A program made the position numbers and the translations under genes. This document shows, one piece after another, positions 1 through 5,625 of a stretch of DNA of 5,625 nucleotides. Source of the DNA: an uncultured Oscillibacter sp. (GTDB taxonomy: Bacteria; Bacillota; Clostridia; Oscillospirales; Oscillospiraceae); the NCBI GenBank assembly GCA_905236835.1, contig CAJOQY010000258.1, positions 1 to 5,625 of the forward strand, written 5' to 3'. The notes under the pieces are model-generated. The model worked only from the letters and a program-made list of their open reading frames with translations. It did no database searches and was not told the origin of the DNA. How positions within the stretch are numbered: position 1 is the first letter of the stretch; every line of letters starts with the position of its first letter.

Positions 1-569
1 GCGGCGTCCCGCAGATTGAAGTGACGTTTGATATTGACGCCAACGGCATTGTAAACGTCTCGGCGAAAGATCTTGGCACCGGCAAAGAACAGCATATCAC
101 GATCACTTCTTCGTCGAACATGAGCAAAGAGGATATTGACAAGGCTGTCAAAGAAGCCGAACAGTTCGCCGCGCAGGATAAAAAGCAAAAAGAAGAAGTC
201 GAAACTCGCAATCAGGCGGATCAGATGGTCTATCAAAGCGAAAAGACGCTGTCCGAAATGGGAGATAAAATTCCGGCGGACGACAAGGCGAAAGTCCAAT
301 CCGGCATTGATAAATTAAAAGAAGCGTTAAAAGGCACGGACACGGCGGTTATCAAATCCGCGACGGAAGAGTTACAGCAGGCGTTTTACGCGGTCAGCGA
401 GAAATTATATCAAAACGTCAATCCGCAAAATAACGGCGCGCAGGGCGGCGCGGGTCCGGATATGGGCGGCGGATTTAACGGCGCGTCCGGCGCGGGCGAT
501 CATAACAACGGCCAGCAGTATTATGACGCTGATTATAAAGTCGTAGACGATGACGATAATAATAAATAA
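1..569 (+). CDS. dnaK: Chaperone protein DnaK (Hsp70), C-terminal part, 5' end outside window
   Basis: ATP-driven cytosolic chaperone that holds unfolded polypeptides and works with DnaJ and GrpE. The frame runs from base 3, so about 188 C-terminal residues are visible and the nucleotide-binding domain is missing. The start of the visible part ([16 protein letters not shown], then [12 protein letters not shown]) is the conserved end of the substrate-binding beta domain. The next stretch, [16 protein letters not shown] through [11 protein letters not shown], is the charged alpha-helical lid. It ends in a low-complexity Gly/Asn/Gln tail and an acidic terminus (VVDDDDNNK), usual for bacterial DnaK. 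The GTG at 21 is an internal codon and not the start. dnaJ follows 75 bp downstream in the same direction. Any CIRCE/HrcA control site would lie upstream of this window and cannot be seen. Identification is very secure. Confidence 0.97.
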   Translation, partial: GVPQIEVTFDIDANGIVNVSAKDLGTGKEQHITITSSSNMSKEDIDKAVKEAEQFAAQDKKQKEEVETRNQADQMVYQSEKTLSEMGDKIPADDKAKVQSGIDKLKEALKGTDTAVIKSATEELQQAFYAVSEKLYQNVNPQNNGAQGGAGPDMGGGFNGASGAGDHNNGQQYYDADYKVVDDDDNNK

Positions 570-588
570 AATATAAAAATCATTTACG

Positions 589-618
589 CCCTCGGCGTCG
601 TATAAACGGCGTCGGGGG
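589..618 (+). promoter_or_regulatory. Stem-loop in the dnaK-dnaJ intergenic mRNA
   Basis: Bases 589-600 can pair with 607-618 in the transcript, giving an uninterrupted 12-bp stem with three G-U pairs (592-615, 595-612, 598-609) around the 6-base loop UAUAAA. The inner arms are the same octamer, CGGCGTCG (593-600 and 607-614), which pairs with itself when G-U pairs are allowed. No U-run follows, so it is not a standard intrinsic terminator. By position it could set differential stability or processing of the dnaK and dnaJ parts of the message. That role is inference. Confidence 0.6.
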
Positions 619-632
619 AAAGGACGGCTTTT

Positions 633-637
633 GGAGG
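633..637 (+). promoter_or_regulatory. Ribosome binding site of dnaJ
   Basis: GGAGG lies 7 bases before the ATG at 645. It fixes the dnaJ start, and the protein begins directly with the expected J-domain. Confidence 0.85.
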
Positions 638-644
638 CGCTTAT

Positions 645-1784
645 ATGGCGGATAACAAGCGTGATTATTATGAAGTCCTGGGCGTCGAGAAAGGCGCGTC
701 CGGGGATGAGATCAAAAAAGCGTATAAAAATATGGTCCGGAAGTATCATCCGGATTTAAATCCGGGCGATAAAACGGCGGAAGAGAAAATGAAAGAGGTC
801 AACGAGGCCTATGAAATTTTGTCCGATCCGCAGAAAAAATCAAGATATGATCAATACGGACACGCGGGCGTGGATCCCAATTTCGGCGCGGGATTCAACG
901 GCGGTGGTTTTGATGTCGATCTGGGCGATCTGGGCGATATTTTCGGCAGTTTCTTTGGCGGCGGTTTTGGCGGTTCGCGCCGGAGCAATCCCAACGCCCC
1001 GCAGCGCGGCGCGACAATTGAGACATCCGTCACAATCAGTTTTGAGGACGCCGCTTTCGGCTGTGAGCGAGATATTAATATAGACCGCTCTGAAACCTGT
1101 CCGGAATGCAAGGGCAGCGGATGCGCGCCGGGGACCAGTCCGGAGACCTGTTCCGAATGCCACGGAACCGGACAGATTCAAATGCGCCGTCAGACGCCGT
1201 TCGGAACCATGGCGACATCGGCCCCCTGCGCGAAATGCGGCGGACGCGGGAAATTTATCCGCCAGCCGTGCAAAGAATGCCGGGGACTTGGCACAGTCCG
1301 CAAACGCGAGACTATTAAGGCCAGTATTCCCGCCGGAATCGACCACGGCCAGCGAATCAATTTGCAGGGACAGGGCCACGCCGGACGCAACGGCGGCCCC
1401 GCCGGGGATGTGTTAATTACTGTCGCCGTGCGGCCCCATGAGATTTTCCAGCGTCAGGGCAATGACGTGTTTTCCGAAAAGACTATTACCTTTACACAGG
1501 CTGTACTTGGCGCGGAATTGGAAATCCCCACGATTGACGGCAAAGTCAGTTATACCCTCCCGGAGGGGACCAAAAGCGGAACAAGATTCCGTCTGCGCGG
1601 CAAGGGGATTCCGTATATCCACGGCCACGGCAACCGGGGCGATCAATATGTCACGGTCCGGATCGACACGCCGCGAAATCTGACCCGCGAACAGAAAGAG
1701 GCGTTAATTAAATTCTCACAGGCTATGGGAGAGGACGCCCCGGAAGAGAAAAAATCTATTTTCGGCAAGAAACGCAAACGCTAA
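645..1784 (+). CDS. dnaJ: Chaperone protein DnaJ (type I Hsp40)
   Basis: Co-chaperone that binds unfolded proteins, passes them to DnaK and stimulates DnaK ATP hydrolysis in the cytosol. The 379 residues carry the whole type I architecture. The J-domain (about 5-70) has the catalytic HPD at 35-37. A Gly/Phe-rich linker spans about 77-110. The zinc-binding domain has all four CxxCxGxG repeats, with cysteines at 152/155, 169/172, 195/198 and 209/212. The C-terminal substrate-binding beta domains contain [15 protein letters not shown] and the [13 protein letters not shown] segment. It ends in a basic tail ([11 protein letters not shown]). Length is normal for the family and no key residue is missing. 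It sits 75 bp behind dnaK and is probably transcribed with it; the intergenic hairpin may modulate its share of the message. An intrinsic terminator begins 8 bases after its stop. Confidence 0.98.
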   Translation: MADNKRDYYEVLGVEKGASGDEIKKAYKNMVRKYHPDLNPGDKTAEEKMKEVNEAYEILSDPQKKSRYDQYGHAGVDPNFGAGFNGGGFDVDLGDLGDIFGSFFGGGFGGSRRSNPNAPQRGATIETSVTISFEDAAFGCERDINIDRSETCPECKGSGCAPGTSPETCSECHGTGQIQMRRQTPFGTMATSAPCAKCGGRGKFIRQPCKECRGLGTVRKRETIKASIPAGIDHGQRINLQGQGHAGRNGGPAGDVLITVAVRPHEIFQRQGNDVFSEKTITFTQAVLGAELEIPTIDGKVSYTLPEGTKSGTRFRLRGKGIPYIHGHGNRGDQYVTVRIDTPRNLTREQKEALIKFSQAMGEDAPEEKKSIFGKKRKR

Positions 1785-1792
1785 ATTTAAAT

Positions 1793-1832
1793 AAAAAAAA
1801 CAGCTTCCCAATTTGGGGGGCTGTTTTTTTTT
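1793..1832 (+). terminator. Intrinsic terminator between dnaJ and the convergent ATP-grasp gene
   Basis: Eight A's (1793-1800), then the arm CAGCTTCCC (1801-1809), loop AATTT, the arm GGGGGGCTG (1815-1823) and nine T's (1824-1832). In the dnaJ transcript the stem is 9 bp with two U-G pairs, followed by a U-run: a textbook intrinsic terminator. The flanking A-tract gives the opposite strand a U-run too, so it could serve both convergent genes. On the minus strand, however, the two U-G pairs become C-A mismatches, so the fold is weaker there. Confidence 0.9.
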
Positions 1833-1833
1833 A

Positions 1834-2967
1834 TCATATACGCGATGAACGACGGAAAAACATGTTTCGCAGATAACGCCGCATGGGCGCGGGATCGTCA
1901 CGGCTGGAAAGCGCTTCTTTTGAGAAAAAACAATCGGGAATCCCGGCGAAAAATGATTTCAAACGCCCGTGACGCAGTAAATCCAGCATGGCGGCGGCGT
2001 CGTTTAACAAAAATCTCATCCTGACGCCGTTTTGACAGCTTGGATAATTATAATGATTATTATCTCCGTCCGTCCATTCGCCCGACGCCGCCAGCGCGTA
2101 TCGGATGATCATTTCACTTCCCGCTTTCTCCGTCAAAGGGAAACTGCCCCAGATACGGGGATTGACTTCCAGAATCTTTCCGGCTTTAAATTCCACCATG
2201 GCCAGACCCTGAAACTGAAATGATTTCAAAAGCGAATGCGCCTGTCTGACCAATTCCGGTTTATATACGCTTTCACAGCACGTCGACGGCCCGCCGCTGA
2301 TTGGATACTCCCGGATCCGCCGATGACAGATACAATCCAGCAATTCGCCGTTTTGATCTAATAACAAACTCGCGCCCTCGCCGTCGCCCTCTAATTTTTC
2401 CTGTACCAGCGGCTCCGGATCCCACGCGGACATGACGGACACAGCCGACAGAAATTCGCGCTCGTTCCGCGCGATTTGATACCGGTCTTTCGCCTTTAAT
2501 CCATACCGCTCCCCACAACGGGGTTTGACAATCACCGGATACCGATCCGGCTTCCCGGCGTATTGCTCCGGGACGGGGAGACCCAGTTCCATACAGCGGC
2601 GGTGAACGGCGGATTTGTCATTAAGCATATCTAGCGCGGCGGGCGGGGCAATGATAAAATCGCATACCCGGGAAAAACGCTCTCTCTGCCATGACACCGT
2701 ATTCAGCGAAACCGCGCCCACGCACAACAACACCGGGTGACGATATTCATCCAGAAGCGCGTACAGCCTGTCGGCGTACAGCCTGTCGGACACGGAGCCG
2801 GACAGCCACCGCCGCTCCGATACATAACGCGAATCGAACACAGGCGGCGTCAGGGGACAGTCGCCCCGCGTCTGCGTCACGATCACGCGCCAACCGGCCC
2901 GCCCCAGCGTCCGCGCCGCCGCCACCGACGACCGATACTTTCCGTCTGTGATGACCGCCGTTTTCAT
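1834..2967 (-). CDS. ATP-grasp domain protein (predicted ATP-dependent carboxylate ligase, COG3919-like)
   Basis: Predicted cytosolic enzyme that activates a carboxylate as an acyl phosphate using ATP and joins it to an amine or similar nucleophile. The substrate is unknown. The start at 2967 gives 377 residues. It is supported by an AGGGGGG ribosome site at 7-base spacing and by a promoter whose transcript would begin near 2992; an ATG at 3027 would precede that start point. Residues 1-110 form an N-terminal Rossmann-like domain (MKTAVITDG...). The ATP-grasp core follows: NDKSAVHRRCMELGLPVP at about 116-133, VIVKPRCGERYG with K148, PLVQEKLEGDGEGAS with E190, and MVEFKAGKILEVNPRIWGS with likely metal ligands E259, E267 and N269. 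The HRRIREYPISGGPST segment (215-229) is typical of COG3919-like ligases. A 15-bp in-frame duplication encodes DRLYADRLYA (61-70). It converges on dnaJ with no gap beyond the terminator. Family is confident, exact reaction is not. Confidence 0.85.
   Translation of the reverse strand: MKTAVITDGKYRSSVAAARTLGRAGWRVIVTQTRGDCPLTPPVFDSRYVSERRWLSGSVSDRLYADRLYALLDEYRHPVLLCVGAVSLNTVSWQRERFSRVCDFIIAPPAALDMLNDKSAVHRRCMELGLPVPEQYAGKPDRYPVIVKPRCGERYGLKAKDRYQIARNEREFLSAVSVMSAWDPEPLVQEKLEGDGEGASLLLDQNGELLDCICHRRIREYPISGGPSTCCESVYKPELVRQAHSLLKSFQFQGLAMVEFKAGKILEVNPRIWGSFPLTEKAGSEMIIRYALAASGEWTDGDNNHYNYPSCQNGVRMRFLLNDAAAMLDLLRHGRLKSFFAGIPDCFFSKEALSSRDDPAPMRRYLRNMFFRRSSRI
2759..2789. repeat. Perfect 15-bp tandem duplication inside the ATP-grasp gene
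   Basis: CGTACAGCCTGTCGG occurs at 2760-2774 and again immediately at 2775-2789; base 2759 extends the periodicity by one. The period is a multiple of three, so the frame is kept and the protein gains the doubled pentapeptide DRLYA DRLYA (residues 61-70 of the minus-strand product), in the N-terminal domain ahead of the ATP-grasp core. Confidence 0.95.
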
Positions 2968-2974
2968 CTCCCGT

Positions 2975-2981
2975 CCCCCCT
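2975..2981 (-). promoter_or_regulatory. Ribosome binding site of the ATP-grasp gene
   Basis: On the minus strand AGGGGGG (2981 down to 2975) stands 7 bases before the ATG at 2967. This favours the 377-residue start. The FAD dehydrogenase gene uses the same heptamer at the same spacing. Confidence 0.7.
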
Positions 2982-2998
2982 CGTTTATCCTTCCGCGC

Positions 2999-3027
2999 AT
3001 TATAACACGTCCCGTCCCCCTTTGCAA
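2999..3027 (-). promoter_or_regulatory. Sigma-70/sigma-A-type promoter of the ATP-grasp gene, extended -10
   Basis: Read on the minus strand: TTGCAA (-35, 3027-3022, four of six consensus bases), a 17-base spacer, then TATAAT (-10, 3004-2999) preceded by TG in the extended position (TGTTATAAT). The predicted transcript starts near 2992, leaving a leader of about 25 bases that contains the ribosome site and leads to the ATG at 2967. Confidence 0.8.
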
Positions 3028-3230
3028 GCCGCGCGCAATTGAATCTCAACCCCTGTTCCCTTTCTCCTGAATTAGAATCGGAAGAACGCGATTCGCGGCC
3101 TTTCCCTTTTTTCGCGGTCCCTTATAAAGACTGAGCGTCCCCGACTGGGCGTTTCCATCCGAGGACGGGAGATGGGTCTTTGCCAATGAAAATTTACACA
3201 TACTGTTTGACACGCGTGAAATCGGATATA
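3028..3230. other. Divergent intergenic region, no gene supported
   Basis: About 200 bp between the two divergent promoters. I see no reading frame resembling a protein and no recognised RNA gene. It holds an odd palindrome CGCGA-T-TCGCG (3087-3097), a pyrimidine-rich stretch (3101-3112), and two weak potential hairpins: 3135-3140 with 3147-3152, and 3154-3159 with 3171-3176. The palindrome could be a regulator site, but nothing else supports that. A TTGACA at 3207-3212 has only TATATT 14 bases away, too close for a good promoter. Confidence 0.5.
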
Positions 3231-3259
3231 TTGATTTTAGGCGCGGGGCGTGTTATAAT
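3231..3259 (+). promoter_or_regulatory. Sigma-70/sigma-A-type promoter of the FAD dehydrogenase gene, extended -10
   Basis: TTGATT (3231-3236, four of six consensus bases), a 17-base spacer, then TATAAT (3254-3259) with TG in the extended position (3251-3252). Transcription should start near 3266. This rules out the upstream TTG (3180) and makes the ATG at 3267 unlikely unless the message is leaderless. It would drive the FAD dehydrogenase and probably the downstream 2-hydroxyacid dehydrogenase gene. Confidence 0.8.
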
Positions 3260-3296
3260 AATAAATATGACGCGAAAGGGACAGGGGGGCGCGGGT

Positions 3297-5126
3297 ATGC
3301 TGAAAATCAGCGTCCGGATGACGCCGGACAGGGGCGAAGCGGATTTGGAACGGGAGATCTTGCGGATTTTACGATGTCGCCGGGAAGATTTATTGGAATA
3401 TAAAATTTTGCGGCGCAGTCTGGACGCGCGGGAAAAACCCGTTTATTTATATACAATCGCCGCGCGGGTCCGGGATGAGAAAAAGACGCTCCGCCGCGCG
3501 GGACGCCACGCGAGTATATTAGAACCCGACGCGGGTTATACAATGCCAACGCCGCTGTTGTCGGATCAAACCAGCGGCGCGGATACGGATCAAAATCCGC
3601 GTCCGGTCGTGATTGGCGCGGGTCCGGCTGGATTGTTCGCCGCGCTGATTCTGGCCAACGCCGGATTGAGGCCGATCTTGATCGAACGCGGGGAAGCGGT
3701 CGAACAACGGCGGGAAGCGGTTGAAATTTTCCGGCGTTCCGGCGTATTCAATCCGGCGTCGAATATTCAGTTCGGCGAGGGCGGCGCGGGGACGTTTTCA
3801 GACGGCAAACTCCATACCGGTACACGGGACAAACGCCATCGGTTTATTTTAGAACGCTTCGTCGATTTCGGCGCGCCGCCGGATATTTTAATAGATTCCC
3901 GGCCCCATATCGGCACGGATTTTTTATATGATATTTTACAAAATTTCCGGAAAAAATTATTGGAATCAGGCGCGGAAATCAAATATCGCCATACGCTCAC
4001 GGGATTGGAAATCAAAAACAAAAAACTGACCGGGGTAATTTTATCCGGTCCGGACGGGGAGAAAACGGATTTACCCTGTACGCGGTTGATATTAGCCCCC
4101 GGACATTCCGCGCGGGATACGTTTGAATTATTATATCAATCCGGCATTCCCATGACGCCGAAAGCGTTCGCCATGGGCGTCAGAATTGAGCATTCACAGG
4201 AGAAAATCAACGCCGCGCAATATCATGTTAATCAGCGCGGCGGATGGGGTATGGCCGGACGGCGGAATCTGAAAATCTATCAAGCCCTGCCGCCCGCGTC
4301 GTATCAGTTATCGTGTCATATGCCCGCGACGCCGGTTTTATCCGATGATTCCGGCATCTCGAATTTCAACAGCGGACGCGGAATATTTTCATTCTGCGTC
4401 TGTCCGGGGGGATTTGTGATTCCGGCGGCGTCGGAATCGGGCGGGATTGTCACAAACGGCATGAGCGAATACGCCCGCGACGGTGAGAATATCAACGGCG
4501 GATTGCTTGTCAGCGTCACGCCCGCCGATTTTTATTTAAATCATAATCTTGATAATTTTAACAATTTGAATCTTGATTTTGACGGCGATCAAGATTATTA
4601 TCCTGATTTGTATCACGCGCGAAGCCCGCTGGCGGGAATCAAATTTCAGCGTCAATTAGAACAAGCCGCGTATCAATTGGCGAATCCGGACGCCGGAGCG
4701 GATTTAAATTCAAATTCAGATTTAAAGCGCGCGTTTTTCGCGCCGGTTCAGCGCGTGGGGGATTTTTTAAATCATATCCCGTCCACCGGTCCGGGGAAGA
4801 TTCTCCCAAGTTATCAACCGGGCGTCGCGTGGACGGATTTGCACGATTGTCTGCCGCCGTGGATGTCCGGCGCGCTGGAATGGGCGATTCCGCATCTGGG
4901 GAAAACATTATCCGGCTTTGACGACCCCGACGCCGTATTGACCGGCGTGGAGACGCGGAGTTCGTCGCCGGTGCGGATTTTACGCGGCGCGGATTATCAA
5001 TCCGAAATCCGGGGGTTCTATCCCTGTGGGGAGGGCGCGGGATACGCGGGCGGCATCATGTCCGCCGCCACGGATGGTATTTTATGCGCCGAAGCCCTTC
5101 TGCGGGATTGGTATCAATCAAAATAA
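3297..5126 (+). CDS. FAD-dependent dehydrogenase/oxidoreductase, COG2509-like, with insertions
   Basis: Predicted cytosolic flavoprotein redox enzyme; the family has no well-established substrate that I know of. The ATG at 3297 (609 residues) is chosen because AGGGGGG lies 7 bases upstream, the promoter maps the transcript start near 3266, and MLKISVRM is where family members normally begin. Domains: a small N-terminal alpha/beta domain (about 1-80; DLEREILRIL, KILRRSLDARE); an FAD-binding Rossmann motif GAGPAG (107-112) ending in the acidic LIERG; the family signature GEGGAGTFSDGKL (160-172); the CVCPGG segment (C367, C369); NGMSEYARDGEN; and a C-terminal GFYPCGEGAGYAGG (573-586) that closes the FAD site. 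Compared with family members as I recall them it is long: polar stretches at about 343-359, 413-441 and 463-481 look like insertions. The reading frame is intact. No terminator separates it from the next gene, 48 bp on. Family assignment is strong; function is open. Confidence 0.9.
   Translation: MLKISVRMTPDRGEADLEREILRILRCRREDLLEYKILRRSLDAREKPVYLYTIAARVRDEKKTLRRAGRHASILEPDAGYTMPTPLLSDQTSGADTDQNPRPVVIGAGPAGLFAALILANAGLRPILIERGEAVEQRREAVEIFRRSGVFNPASNIQFGEGGAGTFSDGKLHTGTRDKRHRFILERFVDFGAPPDILIDSRPHIGTDFLYDILQNFRKKLLESGAEIKYRHTLTGLEIKNKKLTGVILSGPDGEKTDLPCTRLILAPGHSARDTFELLYQSGIPMTPKAFAMGVRIEHSQEKINAAQYHVNQRGGWGMAGRRNLKIYQALPPASYQLSCHMPATPVLSDDSGISNFNSGRGIFSFCVCPGGFVIPAASESGGIVTNGMSEYARDGENINGGLLVSVTPADFYLNHNLDNFNNLNLDFDGDQDYYPDLYHARSPLAGIKFQRQLEQAAYQLANPDAGADLNSNSDLKRAFFAPVQRVGDFLNHIPSTGPGKILPSYQPGVAWTDLHDCLPPWMSGALEWAIPHLGKTLSGFDDPDAVLTGVETRSSSPVRILRGADYQSEIRGFYPCGEGAGYAGGIMSAATDGILCAEALLRDWYQSK
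4545..4596. repeat. Three copies of a 9-bp word (two direct, one inverted) in an insertion of the FAD dehydrogenase gene
   Basis: AATCTTGAT occurs at 4545-4553 and 4569-4577, and its exact reverse complement ATCAAGATT at 4588-4596. The second and third copies can form a 9-bp hairpin with a 10-base loop. All three lie in the A/T-rich DNA encoding the Asn/Asp/Leu-rich stretch at residues about 413-441, which looks inserted relative to related proteins. Confidence 0.85.
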
Positions 5127-5139
5127 ACAGAATAAAACG

Positions 5140-5158
5140 TGAATTTTATAAAAATTCA
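5140..5158 (+). promoter_or_regulatory. A/U-rich hairpin next to the ribosome site of the 2-hydroxyacid dehydrogenase gene
   Basis: TGAATTTT (5140-5147), loop ATA, AAAATTCA (5151-5158): a perfect 8-bp inverted repeat. Its last base is the first base of the AGGAGG that follows (5158-5163). There is no T-run after it, so it is not a terminator. In RNA it could affect ribosome access or mRNA processing between the two genes; as DNA it could be an operator. Neither role is shown by the sequence. Confidence 0.5.
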
Positions 5159-5166
5159 GGAGGGGG
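5158..5166 (+). promoter_or_regulatory. Ribosome binding site of the 2-hydroxyacid dehydrogenase gene
   Basis: AGGAGGGGG precedes the ATG at 5175. Its 3' part, AGGGGG (5161-5166), is 8 bases from the start. This strong site sets the start codon of a gene that is open to the window end. Confidence 0.85.
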
Positions 5167-5174
5167 ATCTATAC

Positions 5175-5625
5175 ATGAGCCGTAATATCTGCGTGGTACA
5201 AGATTTTCTCACGGAAAAACATAAAGCGCAAATCAAAGAAACGGCGGAAAAACTGGATTTTACAGTCTGGTTTTATACGGCGCGGGAAAAGGAAGAGGCC
5301 AAAAAACGCGTGCGGGACTGTGAAATTTTATATGCCCAGATGCCGGAAGTGTTACAGGCGGCGGGGGAGAATTTAAAATGGTACGCGGCGTCATCGGCGG
5401 GCGTGGATGTATATTGCAAAGACCCGGCTTTATTCGCCAATCCGGATTGTATGCTGACCAGCGCGAATGTCTACGGCGTCACAATTGCCGAACACGTGAT
5501 TATGGCGGCTTTGATGTTACTGCGGCGTATGCCGGATTATGAGAATTATACGCGGGAATACCAATGGCCGCCGAAGCCGCTTCCGGTGAGATCGATCCGC
5601 GACGGCGTGTTTATGATACTCGGCA
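5175..5625 (+). CDS. D-2-hydroxyacid dehydrogenase-like NAD(P)-dependent oxidoreductase, N-terminal part, 3' end outside window
   Basis: Predicted enzyme interconverting a 2-keto acid and a D-2-hydroxy acid with NAD(P)H. The first 150 residues are visible, with no stop before the edge. The start follows a strong AGGAGGGGG site. Visible signatures of the family's N-terminal catalytic domain are LKWYAASSAGVD (67-78), matching the conserved substrate-loop region, and NVYGVTIAEHVIMAALMLLRRMPDY (positions 98-122; key residues GVTIAEHV), the inter-domain helix. After WPPKPLPVRSIRDGV the sequence reaches FMILG (146-150), the first strand and first glycine of the GxGxxG NAD-binding fold. The catalytic Arg, Glu and His lie beyond the window, so activity cannot be judged. 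The gene is 48 bp behind the FAD dehydrogenase gene and probably shares its promoter. Phosphoglycerate dehydrogenase-like or glyoxylate/hydroxypyruvate reductase-like members cannot be told apart here. Confidence 0.88.
   Translation, partial: MSRNICVVQDFLTEKHKAQIKETAEKLDFTVWFYTAREKEEAKKRVRDCEILYAQMPEVLQAAGENLKWYAASSAGVDVYCKDPALFANPDCMLTSANVYGVTIAEHVIMAALMLLRRMPDYENYTREYQWPPKPLPVRSIRDGVFMILG

Noticed and set aside
405..749. Minus-strand open frame across the dnaK end and dnaJ start
   Set aside because: It is antisense to two clear genes and the translation resembles no protein I recognise. Other antisense frames in dnaJ and in the FAD gene were dropped for the same reason.
2968..3027. N-terminal extension of the ATP-grasp protein from the ATG at 3027
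   Set aside because: That ATG overlaps the -35 box, and the extra 20 residues look like translated leader. The ribosome site and domain start support 2967.
2737..3042. Plus-strand open frames rich in Arg, Pro and Thr opposite the ATP-grasp gene start
   Set aside because: Composition is what GC-rich antisense DNA yields, no ribosome site precedes them, and they cross the minus-strand promoter.
3165..3200. Fluoride-riboswitch-like wording around GGGAGATGGGTC
   Set aside because: Only a short resemblance. The second pairing arm, pseudoknot partner and an expression platform are not seen, and it lies upstream of the mapped promoter.
3207..3232. Second promoter from TTGACA (3207-3212) with TATATT (3227-3232)
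   Set aside because: The -35 is perfect but the spacer is only 14 bases, well below the workable range for this class.
3180..3296. N-terminal extension of the FAD dehydrogenase from the TTG at 3180, or start at the ATG at 3267
   Set aside because: The frame is merely open. The promoter at 3231-3259 lies inside the TTG version, the ATG at 3267 sits at the predicted transcript start, and the good ribosome site serves 3297.
5108..5136. Internal promoter TTGGTA-N17-AATAAA before the 2-hydroxyacid dehydrogenase gene
   Set aside because: Only four of six matches at each box and no extended -10, in an A/T-rich gap where such matches arise easily.

Overview
The window looks like chromosomal DNA of a low-to-mid G+C bacterium, most plausibly a Clostridia-type member of the Bacillota. 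This is inference. It rests on the dnaK-dnaJ order, the wording of the DnaJ zinc-finger domain, strong G-rich Shine-Dalgarno sites, sigma-A-like promoters with extended -10 boxes, and an FAD-dependent dehydrogenase of the COG2509 type. I see no tRNA, rRNA, CRISPR array, insertion sequence or phage gene.

Layout: (1) 1-569 is the 3' end of dnaK. A 75-bp gap containing a strong RNA-strand hairpin separates it from a complete dnaJ (645-1784), so this is the distal part of a heat-shock chaperone operon. (2) dnaJ ends at a hairpin plus T-run (1793-1832). This terminator directly abuts the stop codon of a convergent gene. (3) 1834-2967, minus strand, encodes a 377-residue ATP-grasp ligase of unknown substrate, with its own extended -10 promoter (2999-3027). 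(4) 2968-3296 is a divergent intergenic region with a promoter at each end. The two promoters share an identical 11-bp extended -10 block in opposite orientation. The roughly 200 bp between them has no gene I can support. (5) 3297-5126, plus strand, encodes a 609-residue FAD-dependent dehydrogenase, enlarged by Asn/Asp/Ser-rich insertions. (6) 5175 to the window end is the first 150 codons of a D-2-hydroxyacid dehydrogenase-like gene, 48 bp downstream and with no terminator between, so the two are probably co-transcribed.

DnaK and DnaJ work together: DnaJ delivers unfolded clients to DnaK and stimulates its ATPase. The FAD-dependent dehydrogenase and the 2-hydroxyacid dehydrogenase are both redox enzymes and may form an operon, but neither substrate can be read from the sequence. 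The ATP-grasp gene is a single-gene unit with no obvious partner here.

I did not find a clearly new multi-gene system. The most notable signals are small: the dnaK-dnaJ hairpin kept intact by G-U pairs, the terminator that folds better on one strand than the other, the mirrored promoter pair, the repeat-bearing insertions in the FAD enzyme, a perfect 15-bp in-frame duplication in the ATP-grasp gene, and an A/U hairpin touching a ribosome binding site.
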